A stretch of DNA of 64,000 nt from NCBI RefSeq assembly GCF_051062515.1, contig NZ_JAMXEK010000001.1; one strand, 5' to 3'. Positions 1-7,961 of this stretch are shown piece after piece; positions within the stretch are counted from its first letter, which is position 1; the number at the start of each line of letters is the position of its first letter. The notes below the pieces were generated by a model. It worked only from the letters and a program-made list of their open reading frames with translations. It did not search any database and had not been told where the DNA came from. The translations under genes and the position numbers were made by a program. This DNA comes from Aliarcobacter sp017996075 (GTDB taxonomy: Bacteria; Campylobacterota; Campylobacteria; Campylobacterales; Arcobacteraceae).

Positions 1-484
1 TGATGTATTTTTATATGATACAAGAACAAGAGCAAAGAAACAGATAACAACTTATAGTGGAATTGATGTTGGCGGGCAGTTTGTTGAAAATGATAGCAAA
101 ATTGTATTTGTATCAGATAGATTAGGAAATCCAAATATTTTTGCTCAAACTATTGGTTCAAGTGGAGTTGAAAGATTAGTTTTTCATAGTAACAACAACT
201 CATCAGTTACTTCAAGTGGAAATAATGTAATTTTTAGTAGTAAAGATGCGAGCAATGAATTAGGAAAAAGTTTTAATTTATATCTTATCTCAACAAAATC
301 AGATAGTTTAAAAAGATTAACTTCAAGTGGTGTAAATCAGTTTCCAAAATTTTCTACAGATGGTCAAAGTGTTTTATTTATAAAAACTGATGGAACTAGT
401 TCTGTTGGTATAATTAGACTTGAGCATAATAAGTCATTTTTATTCCCATTAGCAGGTAAAAGAATTCAATCAATTGATTGGTAA
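1..484 (+). CDS. tolB: Tol-Pal system protein TolB, C-terminal part (5' end outside window)
   Basis: The frame is open from base 2 and ends with TAA at 482-484; the start lies upstream of the window. The translation shows beta-propeller repeats typical of TolB, for example FVSDRLGNPNIFAQ, followed by further blades and the ending RIQSIDW. TolB is a periplasmic beta-propeller protein that binds Pal and links the inner-membrane TolQRA motor to the outer membrane during envelope constriction. Direct succession by pal and cpoB is the classic tol-pal order and supports the call. Only about 160 residues are visible, so the N-terminal domain and signal peptide cannot be assessed. Confidence 0.93.
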   Translation, partial: DVFLYDTRTRAKKQITTYSGIDVGGQFVENDSKIVFVSDRLGNPNIFAQTIGSSGVERLVFHSNNNSSVTSSGNNVIFSSKDASNELGKSFNLYLISTKSDSLKRLTSSGVNQFPKFSTDGQSVLFIKTDGTSSVGIIRLEHNKSFLFPLAGKRIQSIDW

Positions 485-494
485 AATTTCAAAA

Positions 495-523
495 ATATTT
501 TAGGGCTATATGCCCTAAAATAT
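495..523 (+). terminator. Strong hairpin between tolB and pal
   Basis: A perfect 12-bp inverted repeat (495-506 and 512-523) flanks a 5-base loop, 10 bases after the tolB stop. It lacks an immediate T run; a T-rich stretch follows about 20 bases later. It may partly terminate transcription, stabilise the tolB end or process the mRNA, letting pal be expressed at a different level from its own promoter in the remaining 140 bases. No gene is seen between 485 and 663. Confidence 0.55.
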
Positions 524-663
524 CAAATCTTCATTAAATTTACTTTTTTTTAGAAAAAAAGAATCAATTAATATAAAATATTAGAAAAAAGACAAAAAAT
601 ATAAACAATAATTAAGTTTCTCTTTAGTACTATTTCTTGAAAATTTTATTTTAAGGAAAAATA

Positions 664-1185
664 ATGAAAAAGTTAGGTCTTTATTCAGTTTTAGTTTCAG
701 CTTTACTATTTACTACAGGTTGTAGCGAAAAAAATGCTGATGTAAATGATGTTGTAGCACCAGATAATTCATCTGTTGAAGCACCAATCCAAGATGGTAC
801 TCTTTTAGAAAGAGCTGGTAATGGAAACTATTATATGATTAATGGTCAAAGAGTTTTAATTGAGCATGTATATTTTGATTTTGATAAATACAATTTAACA
901 ACTGCTAATAAAGACAAGGCTGTAAGTAATGCTTCTAAACTTTCACAAGTTTCTTCTGATACTACAATTAAAGTATTCGGAAACACTGACGAATGGGGAA
1001 GTGATGAGTACAATTATGCTTTAGGTTTAAAAAGAGCAAATTCTGTTAAAGATGTATTAGTATCAAATGGTGTAAAAACTAATGTTACAATGGTATCTTT
1101 AGGTGAGAGCAATCCAGTTTGTACTGAAAAAACTAAAGAGTGTTGGGCAGATAACAGAAGAGTTGAGCACGAATTAGAAAAATAA
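664..1185 (+). CDS. pal: Peptidoglycan-associated lipoprotein Pal
   Basis: This 173-residue protein begins with a lipoprotein signal peptide whose lipobox is LFTTGC, with the lipidated cysteine near residue 20. The remainder is an OmpA-like peptidoglycan-binding domain with YFDFDKYNL near residue 70 and the closing NRRVE motif near 165. Pal anchors the outer membrane to peptidoglycan and interacts with TolB. The length fits the family. It lies between tolB and cpoB, and AAGGAAAA just before the ATG serves as the ribosome binding site. An extra CxxxxxC (CTEKTKEC) near residue 155 could form a disulfide; that is inference. Confidence 0.96.
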   Translation: MKKLGLYSVLVSALLFTTGCSEKNADVNDVVAPDNSSVEAPIQDGTLLERAGNGNYYMINGQRVLIEHVYFDFDKYNLTTANKDKAVSNASKLSQVSSDTTIKVFGNTDEWGSDEYNYALGLKRANSVKDVLVSNGVKTNVTMVSLGESNPVCTEKTKECWADNRRVEHELEK

Positions 1186-1190
1186 TTTTT

Positions 1191-2126
1191 ATGAAAAAAA
1201 TTATACCTTTATTATTCGTAATAACTTCATTAACCGTAGCCGAAGAGGTTTCGGTTTATGGAGCATCTAATCAAGACAGTTCATATGGACTATCAGCGTC
1301 CGAAAAACACATACTAAAAAATCAATCAAATATAAGTAATTTATCTTCTAAACTCGAAGAAATTAATAGTTTAGTAAAATCTATTAATGGAAGATTAGAA
1401 GGCTTAGAGTCTACATATGAAGGTGATTCAAGAAAATTAAATGATTTATCTTTAAAATTAAATCAATCTTCAGATTTAGCTTCTAACGAGCAAGCTTCAA
1501 ATGTTAATCAATCAGATTTAAATAGTTTAAAAGCAGCTCTTACAAAATTAACAACGATTGTTAATAAAATAAATGCAGAGTATGTTTCATCAACTGAATT
1601 AGAAAAAAATATGCAACAATTTGTTACTAGAGAAGAGTTTGAAGCAGTAAAAAAAGCTATGGGAATTAAAACTCCACAAGGATCTTCTAAAACAACAGTT
1701 GAAGCAAAAGAAAAAATAGTTGATACTACATCTGCTGTTAGTTCGGTTGAACTTAAAACTGCAGATGATAAAATAAAATTTATGGCAGATGCAAAAAAAG
1801 ATTATGATGCAAAAGTTTATAATAGTGCTATTCCAAAATTTGAAAAACTAATTGAAGTAAACTATAAACCTGCTGAAAATAACTACTATTTAGGTGATAT
1901 GTTATTTAAAAGAAAAAAATATGATCAAGCTATTGTTCACTTTAAAAAGTCAGCAATGCTTAATGATAAAGCTTCTTATATGCCAACATTATTGTTAAAT
2001 AGTGCTATATCATTTGAAAATACAAAGGATAAAGATAATGCTAAAAACTTTTATAGTACTTTAATAGAACTTTATCCAAATAGTAAAGAAGCTAAAACCG
2101 CTAAAACAAATTTAAATAAATTATAA
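1191..2126 (+). CDS. cpoB: Cell division coordinator CpoB/YbgF (TPR protein)
   Basis: The 311-residue product has an N-terminal signal peptide (MKKIIPLLFVITSLTVAEE). A coiled-coil stretch rich in Lys, Ser and Asn follows (residues about 45-150). The C-terminus carries tetratricopeptide repeats from about 195, with AENNYYLGDMLFKRKKYDQA and a final FYSTLIELYPNSKEAKTA unit. This is the architecture of CpoB, which coordinates peptidoglycan synthesis with outer-membrane constriction through Tol-Pal. Only 5 bases separate it from pal and no clear Shine-Dalgarno precedes the ATG, so it is probably translationally coupled to pal. slyD follows after 11 bases. Confidence 0.9.
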   Translation: MKKIIPLLFVITSLTVAEEVSVYGASNQDSSYGLSASEKHILKNQSNISNLSSKLEEINSLVKSINGRLEGLESTYEGDSRKLNDLSLKLNQSSDLASNEQASNVNQSDLNSLKAALTKLTTIVNKINAEYVSSTELEKNMQQFVTREEFEAVKKAMGIKTPQGSSKTTVEAKEKIVDTTSAVSSVELKTADDKIKFMADAKKDYDAKVYNSAIPKFEKLIEVNYKPAENNYYLGDMLFKRKKYDQAIVHFKKSAMLNDKASYMPTLLLNSAISFENTKDKDNAKNFYSTLIELYPNSKEAKTAKTNLNKL

Positions 2127-2137
2127 AAGGAATTAAA

Positions 2138-2719
2138 ATGTCAAATAAAGTAATTGGAATAGAATATACACTAAAAGATGCAAAAACTGGTGAGCAGTTA
2201 GATACAAATGTAGGACAAGCGCCGTTAGAGTTTGTTTCAGGAAAAGGTCAAATAATAAAAGGTTTAGAAGATAAACTTGTAAATATGTCTGCAAATGAAG
2301 AAGCTGATGTTTTAGTTGAAGCTAAAGATGGTTATGGTGAGTACAATGATGAAGCAGTTCAAACTCTACCAAAAGAGCAATTTGCTGGGATTGAGTTAAG
2401 TGAAGGTATGAGTCTTTATGGTCAAGGTGAGCACGGAGAAACTATTCAAGTAGTTGTAAAATCATTTGATGATACAAATGTAACAATAGATTATAATCAT
2501 CCAATGGCTGGAAGAACTTTAATGTTTTCAGTTGCAATTTTAAGTTTAAGAGATGCAACAGAAGAAGAGATCCAATCAGGTGTTGTTGGTGGATTTGCTG
2601 CTATGGGTGGTGGATGTTGTGGTGGAGGTGGTTGTGGAACTGGACATGACCATGATGACCATGATCATGGAGATAGCCAAGGTGGTGGTTGTGGAACTGG
2701 TGGATGTGGTTGCCACTAA
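2138..2719 (+). CDS. slyD: SlyD-type FKBP peptidyl-prolyl isomerase with metal-binding tail
   Basis: The first 145 or so residues form an FKBP domain with an inserted flap, as in SlyD: YTLKDAKTGEQLDTN, PLEFVSGKGQIIKGLED and VTIDYNHPMAGRTL are recognisable. The tail from about residue 150 is dominated by Gly, Cys and His, including GGGCCGGGGCGTG, HDHDDHDHGD and GGCGCH. SlyD proteins catalyse prolyl isomerisation, act as chaperones and bind nickel through such tails, in some species feeding hydrogenase maturation. An AAAGGAAT ribosome site sits just before the ATG. The gene closes the tol-pal transcript and a strong terminator follows. Reading frames over the repetitive tail on the other frames are shadows. 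Confidence 0.92.
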   Translation: MSNKVIGIEYTLKDAKTGEQLDTNVGQAPLEFVSGKGQIIKGLEDKLVNMSANEEADVLVEAKDGYGEYNDEAVQTLPKEQFAGIELSEGMSLYGQGEHGETIQVVVKSFDDTNVTIDYNHPMAGRTLMFSVAILSLRDATEEEIQSGVVGGFAAMGGGCCGGGGCGTGHDHDDHDHGDSQGGGCGTGGCGCH

Positions 2720-2748
2720 TTTTATTTTTATAAATAAAGAAACTATAA

Positions 2749-2784
2749 AAATTGCCCAGATGTAGAGATACATTTGGGCAATTT
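2749..2784 (+). terminator. Rho-independent terminator after slyD
   Basis: A 16-bp stem (2749-2764 with 2769-2784, one G-T wobble) closes on a GAGA tetraloop. TTTAATTTT follows, so this is a convincing end for the pal-cpoB-slyD transcript. Confidence 0.9.
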
Positions 2785-2806
2785 AATTTTAAAATAAGAG
2801 GTTAAG

Positions 2807-3736
2807 ATGAAGAAAGTTGCTTTTATATTCCCAGGACAAGGAAGTCAATCTATTGGCATGGGAAAAGATTTTTTTCTTAATAGCAATATTGCAAAAGAGA
2901 TGATAAAAGATGCAAGTAAGAGATTAAATATAGATTTTGAAAAACTTTTATTTGAAGAGAATGAAAACTTAGGAAAAACAGAATTTACACAACCTGCTAT
3001 TTTATTAGTAAGTTGTATTGCTCTTGCAGTTTTTAAAGAGAAATTTAAGATTGAACCAGAGTTTGTTTTAGGCCACTCTTTAGGAGAATTTTCTGCACTT
3101 GTTGCTGCTGGAGCTATTGATTATTTAGATGCAATTGAGCTTGTAAATAAAAGAGGTACTTTTATGACTGAGGCTTGCAGTGGTGGTGGTGCTGGAATGA
3201 TGGCACTATTAGGTTTAGATGATGAAACTGTTGAGACTATTTGTAAAGAGCAAAGAGAAGCTGGAAAAAAAGTTTGGCCAGCTAATTACAATATGGATGG
3301 GCAACTTGTACTTGCTGGTCTTAAAGCAGACTTAGAGTCTTTAGTTGATACTTTTAAAGCTGCTGGTGCAAAAAGAGCATTAGTTTTAGATATGAGCGTT
3401 GCAAGTCACTGTGAACTACTTCAAAGTGCAGTTGAAAATCTAAAACCTTACTTATTTGAATTTTTAAATGATGAGTTTTTAGATGTTATTTCAAATGTAA
3501 GTGCTGAAGTTTATAATACTAAAGATGAGGCAATTGAACTATTATCTTCTCAACTAATTAGTCCTGTGAAATATAAACAATCAATCAAAGCGCATGATAG
3601 TAAAGTTGATTTATATATTGAGTTTGGACAAGGGGCTGTTTTAAAAGGTTTAAATAAAAAAAGTTCTGAAAAACCAACTTTAAATGTATCTGATATGAAA
3701 ACTTTAAATGAAACAATAGAGGTTTTAAATGACTAA
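2807..3736 (+). CDS. fabD: Malonyl-CoA:ACP transacylase FabD
   Basis: FabD transfers the malonyl group from CoA to acyl carrier protein, supplying extender units for fatty-acid synthesis in the cytoplasm. The 309-residue length fits. The N-terminal FPGQGSQ motif, the nucleophile elbow GHSLGEFSALVAAGA (Ser near residue 91) and the catalytic His in VASHCELL near 201 are all visible. AAGAGG precedes the ATG. Its last 8 bases overlap mtnN, so the two genes are cotranscribed and probably translationally coupled. This is not the usual fab cluster: no fabH, acpP or plsX is adjacent. Confidence 0.95.
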   Translation: MKKVAFIFPGQGSQSIGMGKDFFLNSNIAKEMIKDASKRLNIDFEKLLFEENENLGKTEFTQPAILLVSCIALAVFKEKFKIEPEFVLGHSLGEFSALVAAGAIDYLDAIELVNKRGTFMTEACSGGGAGMMALLGLDDETVETICKEQREAGKKVWPANYNMDGQLVLAGLKADLESLVDTFKAAGAKRALVLDMSVASHCELLQSAVENLKPYLFEFLNDEFLDVISNVSAEVYNTKDEAIELLSSQLISPVKYKQSIKAHDSKVDLYIEFGQGAVLKGLNKKSSEKPTLNVSDMKTLNETIEVLND

Positions 3737-4427
3737 ATTAGCAATTATGGGAGCTATGCAAGAAGAAATTGATCCTCTTTTAGAGTTCTTTAAAGATTAT
3801 AAAACTATTGATTATGCTGATAATAAGTATTATGAGGTAAATTATAAAGGCTTAGATATTGTAATTGCACACTCTAAAATTGGAAAAGTTTTTGCAAGTT
3901 TAACAGCAAGCACTTTAATTCAAAAATTCTCTTGTGATACTCTTCTTTTCTCAGGTGTTGCAGGTGCAATAAATCCAAAACTAAATATTGGTGATATGAT
4001 AGTTGCTACAAAACTTTGCCAACATGATTTGGATATAACAGCTTTTGGACATCCTAATGGATATGTTCCAGGTGGAAAAGTTTTTGTTGATAGTTCTAAA
4101 GAACTTTTGGAAATAGCAAAAAAAGTAGCAGTTACTGAGAACTTAAAAGTTATTGAGGGAGTTATTGCAACTGGTGATCAATTTGTTCATTCAAATGAGA
4201 GAAAAGATTTTATTGAAAAAACTTTTAATGCTGATGCTTTAGAGATGGAAGGTGCAAGTGTTGCAGTTGTTTGTGATTCATTAAATGTTCCTTTTTTTAT
4301 TTTAAGAGCTATTAGCGATAGTGCTAATGGTGAAGCAAATTTTGATTTTGATGAGTTTTTAAATAGCAGTGCAAAAATATCAAGTAACTATTTAGTAAAA
4401 ATCGTAGATGAGTTAATTAAAAAATAG
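3729..4427 (+). CDS. mtnN: 5'-methylthioadenosine/S-adenosylhomocysteine nucleosidase
   Basis: The 232-residue enzyme cleaves adenine from methylthioadenosine and S-adenosylhomocysteine, and in Campylobacterota often also acts on aminodeoxyfutalosine in menaquinone synthesis. Family signatures include the N-terminal AIMGAMQEEIDPLL, FSGVAGAINPKLNIGD near residue 75, the METase-type ALEMEGASVAVVC near 171 and RAISDSANGEA near 195 with the catalytic Asp. The start overlaps the fabD end by 8 bases, with GAGG inside fabD as ribosome site. About 60 bases then separate it from aspA. Whether it serves the futalosine route here cannot be read from this window. Confidence 0.94.
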   Translation: MTKLAIMGAMQEEIDPLLEFFKDYKTIDYADNKYYEVNYKGLDIVIAHSKIGKVFASLTASTLIQKFSCDTLLFSGVAGAINPKLNIGDMIVATKLCQHDLDITAFGHPNGYVPGGKVFVDSSKELLEIAKKVAVTENLKVIEGVIATGDQFVHSNERKDFIEKTFNADALEMEGASVAVVCDSLNVPFFILRAISDSANGEANFDFDEFLNSSAKISSNYLVKIVDELIKK

Positions 4428-4488
4428 TTTAATACTATTTTGTGTAGGATTATTCTATACTTCTTTTAAAATTTTTAAAGGATTTTAT

Positions 4489-5895
4489 ATGGAAAAACTA
4501 CACAGAATTGAGAAAGATTTTTTAGGTGAAAAAGAGATAGAGTTTGATAAATATTATGGAATCCAAACTCTAAGAGCAAAAGAAAATTTTAATATTACTA
4601 CAATTGGAATAAACCTTTTTCCAAATTTTATTATCTCTCTTGCGAAAGTTAAAAAAGCTTGTGCTTTAACAAACTTTGAGCTAGGAGATTTAACACAAAT
4701 CCAAAAAGATGGAATTGTTAAAGCTTGTGATAGAATTATTGCTGGTGAATTTCATGATCAATTTATAGTTGACCCAATTCAAGGAGGAGCTGGTACATCT
4801 ACAAATATGAATGCAAATGAAGTTATCGCAAATATAGCTTTGGAAATTTTAGGAGAACAAAAAGGTTTATACAATATTATTCATCCAAATAACCATGTAA
4901 ATATGAGTCAATCTACAAATGATGCATACCCAACTGCAATTAAAATTACACTTTATGAACTAATTTTTAAATTACAAGATAGTCTAAAAATATTACGAGA
5001 TGCTTTTTATGGAAAAGCTGTTGAATTTAAAGATATTTTAAAAATGGGAAGAACTCAACTTCAAGATGCAGTTCCAATGACTTTAGGGCAAGAGTTTAAA
5101 ACTTATGCAACAATGATTGATGATGATATAAATAGGCTTTCAAAAGCTCAAGAACTTCTAAAAGAGGTAAATCTTGGGGCAACAGCTATTGGAACTGGAA
5201 TAAATACAAAACCAGAGTATCAAAAACTTGTAATTAAACATTTACAAGATGTTACAAAAACAGATTATTATATGGCAAGAGATATGATTGAAGCAACTCA
5301 AGATACAAGTACTTTTGTACATATCTCTGGAAGATTTAAATCAATTGCTATAAAAGTATCAAAAATTTGTAACGATTTAAGACTTTTAAGTAGTGGTCCT
5401 CGTGCAGGTTTAAATGAGATAAATCTTCCTCCAATGCAACCTGGAAGTTCAATAATGCCTGGAAAAGTAAATCCTGTTATGCCTGAAGTTGTAAATCAAG
5501 TTGCTTTTGACGTAATTGGAGCTGATGTTACAATATCAATGGCAAGTGAACATGGACAACTTCAACTAAATGTTTTTGAGCCAATAATTGCATATAAACT
5601 ATTTATCTCTATAAATATGATGAGAAGAGCATTTGAAAGTTTAGCTGAAAAATGTATCAAAGGAATTACAGCAAATCCTGAAGTTTGTATGAATAATGTT
5701 TTAAACTCTGCAACTTTGGTAACTTCTTTAAATCCGATTTTGGGATATGAAAAAAGTTCAGCTGTTGCAAAAGAGGCTTTAAGAACTGGAAAAAGAGTTT
5801 ATGATATCTTGTTGGAGCAAAAACTATTTACAAAAGAGGAGTTAGAAGAACTTCTTCAACCAAAAAATATGGTTCATAACTATGATAAAATCTAA
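4489..5895 (+). CDS. aspA: Aspartate ammonia-lyase
   Basis: The 468-residue product belongs to the fumarase/aspartase superfamily and converts aspartate to fumarate and ammonia. The signature loop GSSIMPGKVNPVMPE begins near residue 319 and carries the catalytic serine. Further motifs are GGAGTSTNMNANEV near 100, NMSQSTNDAYPTA near 141 and the length of an aspartase. Aspartase rather than fumarase is favoured by the overall sequence and by the asparaginase-like gene overlapping its end. Amino-acid catabolism through aspartate is central to these non-sugar-using bacteria. AAAGGATTTTAT precedes the ATG. Confidence 0.94.
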   Translation: MEKLHRIEKDFLGEKEIEFDKYYGIQTLRAKENFNITTIGINLFPNFIISLAKVKKACALTNFELGDLTQIQKDGIVKACDRIIAGEFHDQFIVDPIQGGAGTSTNMNANEVIANIALEILGEQKGLYNIIHPNNHVNMSQSTNDAYPTAIKITLYELIFKLQDSLKILRDAFYGKAVEFKDILKMGRTQLQDAVPMTLGQEFKTYATMIDDDINRLSKAQELLKEVNLGATAIGTGINTKPEYQKLVIKHLQDVTKTDYYMARDMIEATQDTSTFVHISGRFKSIAIKVSKICNDLRLLSSGPRAGLNEINLPPMQPGSSIMPGKVNPVMPEVVNQVAFDVIGADVTISMASEHGQLQLNVFEPIIAYKLFISINMMRRAFESLAEKCIKGITANPEVCMNNVLNSATLVTSLNPILGYEKSSAVAKEALRTGKRVYDILLEQKLFTKEELEELLQPKNMVHNYDKI

Positions 5896-6382
5896 AATCA
5901 CAGTTATAAATACAGGAGGTACCTTTAATAAAAGGTACAATCCTATATCGGGAGAGCTTGAGGTTCCAAAAGATAGTTTAGCCTTAGATGAGATTATAAG
6001 TTACTGCTATAACATAGATTTTGATGTTTTAAATATTATCTCTAAAGATAGTTTAGAGATGAATGATGATGATAGAGAACTTATAGTAAAAACTATAAAA
6101 AATTGTAAAAATCAAAATATTATTATAGTTCATGGAACTGATACTATGGATTTAACGGCAAAATATTTAGATGAAAAGATAAAAGATAAAACTATAGTTT
6201 TAACAGGAGCTATGCTTCCAATTTCTATAAATAAAGTAGAGGCAACTCTGAATTTTTCACAAGCAATTGGTTTTTTAAATGCAAATATAGAAAATGGTAT
6301 CTATATTTCAATGCACGGAAGTGTAAAAAACTATAAAAAACTTGTAAAAAATAGAGAGCTAGGAAAATTTTTAGAGAAATAA
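5882..6382 (+). CDS. Half-length asparaginase-domain protein
   Basis: The 166-residue product matches the N-terminal domain of type I/II asparaginases. It has the first catalytic threonine in VINTGGTFNKRY (residues about 8-19) and the second motif VHGTDTMDLTAKYL near residue 80, then VLTGAMLPIS. The C-terminal domain of a full enzyme (about 330 residues) is absent and the stop is followed directly by a terminator, so this is a stand-alone domain rather than a recent break in view. It overlaps aspA by 14 bases and lacks its own clear ribosome site, suggesting coupling. It may hydrolyse asparagine to feed AspA, but normal asparaginases complete their active site by oligomerisation with the second domain, so activity is uncertain. 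Confidence 0.8.
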   Translation: MIKSKITVINTGGTFNKRYNPISGELEVPKDSLALDEIISYCYNIDFDVLNIISKDSLEMNDDDRELIVKTIKNCKNQNIIIVHGTDTMDLTAKYLDEKIKDKTIVLTGAMLPISINKVEATLNFSQAIGFLNANIENGIYISMHGSVKNYKKLVKNRELGKFLEK

Positions 6383-6403
6383 ATATATTAAAAATTTCTC
6401 TAA
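6371..6403 (+). terminator. Terminator for the aspA operon (works both ways)
   Basis: A 10-bp inverted repeat (6371-6380 with 6394-6403) has a 13-base AT loop and is followed by TTTT. The left arm contains the stop codon region of the asparaginase-like gene. It lies between convergent genes and may also stop the minus-strand SEC-C gene. Confidence 0.7.
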
Positions 6404-6405
6404 TT

Positions 6406-6825
6406 TTAGCTATTTAAAAACTCTCCATCTACATAAAGCCAAATATTACTCTCTTTTAAAAATCTACTTTTTTCTATAAAAGAGATATCTTTTTTATTGT
6501 GAAACAAAGTAGCTTTAAATGTTACAAAGCTTTCAATTTCACTATCTATAAAATCTAAAATCTCTAGATTTTCAAAACTAGTATTTTTGCAAAATAGTTC
6601 AATATCTTCTTTCCATGAAAAAGTATCTAAAGAAAAATCGCAGTTTTTTTGATGAGTTGTTTTTATAATATAATCACTTTTACAAAAAGCAAAAGCACTA
6701 AATCTTGATTTCATAAGCTCTAAAGCATTTGAAGGGTTTTTTATATCATCATGAAAAAGTTTACAACATTTTTTATATTTTTTTAAACTTCCGCAAGGAC
6801 AAATAGAGTTTACACTAAGTTTCAA
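6406..6825 (-). CDS. YchJ-family SEC-C motif protein
   Basis: The 139-residue protein opens with a zinc-binding SEC-C motif, ICPCGSLKKYKKCC (residues 8-21), as in YchJ/UPF0225 proteins and the tail of SecA. The rest resembles the YchJ NTF2-like domain (LMKSRFSAFAFCKSDYIIKTT, then SFVTFKATLFH). Function in the family is not established. The start codon is TTG at 6825-6823, backed by AAAAAGGA five to six bases upstream. The next genes are convergent or divergent, so it is a single-gene transcript. Confidence 0.85.
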   Translation of the reverse strand: MKLSVNSICPCGSLKKYKKCCKLFHDDIKNPSNALELMKSRFSAFAFCKSDYIIKTTHQKNCDFSLDTFSWKEDIELFCKNTSFENLEILDFIDSEIESFVTFKATLFHNKKDISFIEKSRFLKESNIWLYVDGEFLNS

Positions 6826-6971
6826 AATAATCCTTTTTAATCTTTATATAAGAGTAATATTTAAACAAAGCTGTTTAAATTTATTAAGAATCTAATTTTA
6901 AAAGAAATTTACCTCTTTTTGGATAAAATCAATGCTTAAAAATTAAAAAATATAAAAAAAGGACACAACCT

Positions 6972-7892
6972 ATGGCATTATATACATGTGGACATATTAT
7001 TCCAGATTCAGACTCTGTTTGTTCAGCTATCTCTTTAGCATATCTATTAAATAAAATTGGAAGAACTGCAACTCCTGCACGACAAGGAGAGTTAAATCCA
7101 GAGACAAAATTTATTTTAGATAAGTTTGGTTTTGAAGCACCAGTTTTAAAAACTTCATTTGCAGGTGATGAGCTTTTTATTACAGATTATTCAGATATTG
7201 CTCAAGCTCCACAAGATTTAGATAAAACAACAGTTGTGGGAATTGTAGATCATCATAAACTTGGCGACATTACAACTTCAGCTCCACTAGAGTGTTGGAT
7301 TAGACCAGTTGGTTGTACAAATACAATTGTAAAAGAGATGTATGATTATCATAAAGTTGAAATTCCTGCAAATATTGCTGCTATTATGATGTGTGCAATT
7401 TTAAGCGATACAGTAATTTTTAAATCACCAACTTGTACTGCTCTTGACATTCAAGTTGTAAGAGAACTAGCAAAAATTGCTGGAATTGAAGATTTTGGTG
7501 CACTTGGTATGGAGATGTTTAAAGTTAAATCTGAAGTTGAAGGTACACCAATAAGAGAGCTTGTGATGAGAGATTACAAAAACTTTGATATGCACGGACA
7601 AAAAGTGGGAGTAGGGCAACTTGAAGTTGTAGATGGATCTGTATTTGATAAAATCAAAGATGAATTAATGGAAGATATAAAAAAAGTAAAAGATGAACAA
7701 AATCTTCACACAGTTGCACTTTTATTAACTGATATTATGAAAGAGGGAAGTGAAATTTTAGTAAGTAGTGATGATACTTCAATATTTGAAAAAGCATTTA
7801 ACTGCAAACTTGAAGATGGAAAAGTTTGGTTAGATGGTTGCCTTTCTAGAAAAAAACAGATTATTCCTTTTTTAGAACCTGCATTTTTATAA
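6972..7892 (+). CDS. ppaC: Manganese-dependent inorganic pyrophosphatase
   Basis: This DHH-family (family II) enzyme hydrolyses pyrophosphate in the cytoplasm, pulling biosynthetic reactions forward. Metal ligands are visible in CGHIIPDSDSVCSA (residues 6-19), in ITDYSD near 72 and in the hallmark VDHHKLGD near 93. The C-terminal substrate motif is seen as SRKKQIIPFLEPAF. A length of 306 fits the short form without CBS domains. AAAGGACAC precedes the ATG and a strong terminator follows the stop, so it is transcribed alone. Confidence 0.95.
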   Translation: MALYTCGHIIPDSDSVCSAISLAYLLNKIGRTATPARQGELNPETKFILDKFGFEAPVLKTSFAGDELFITDYSDIAQAPQDLDKTTVVGIVDHHKLGDITTSAPLECWIRPVGCTNTIVKEMYDYHKVEIPANIAAIMMCAILSDTVIFKSPTCTALDIQVVRELAKIAGIEDFGALGMEMFKVKSEVEGTPIRELVMRDYKNFDMHGQKVGVGQLEVVDGSVFDKIKDELMEDIKKVKDEQNLHTVALLLTDIMKEGSEILVSSDDTSIFEKAFNCKLEDGKVWLDGCLSRKKQIIPFLEPAFL

Positions 7893-7898
7893 TTTTAC

Positions 7899-7925
7899 AT
7901 ATACAAAGCTTTTTGCTTTGTATAT
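7899..7925 (+). terminator. Terminator after ppaC
   Basis: An 11-bp perfect stem (7899-7909 with 7915-7925) with a T5 loop lies 6 bases after the stop codon. The downstream T run is short. Confidence 0.75.
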
Positions 7926-7961
7926 CTGCTATTTTTAATATAAACACTTTTAGGATAACTA

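Noticed and set aside
2553..2773. Open frames on both strands over the end of slyD
   Set aside because: They arise from the repetitive Gly/Cys/His codons of the SlyD tail, giving low-complexity Val, Ser and Thr runs, and have no ribosome site.
5882..6382. Asparaginase gene as a frameshifted full-length pseudogene
   Set aside because: A terminator follows directly and no C-terminal asparaginase domain is found in any frame before the next gene on the opposite strand.
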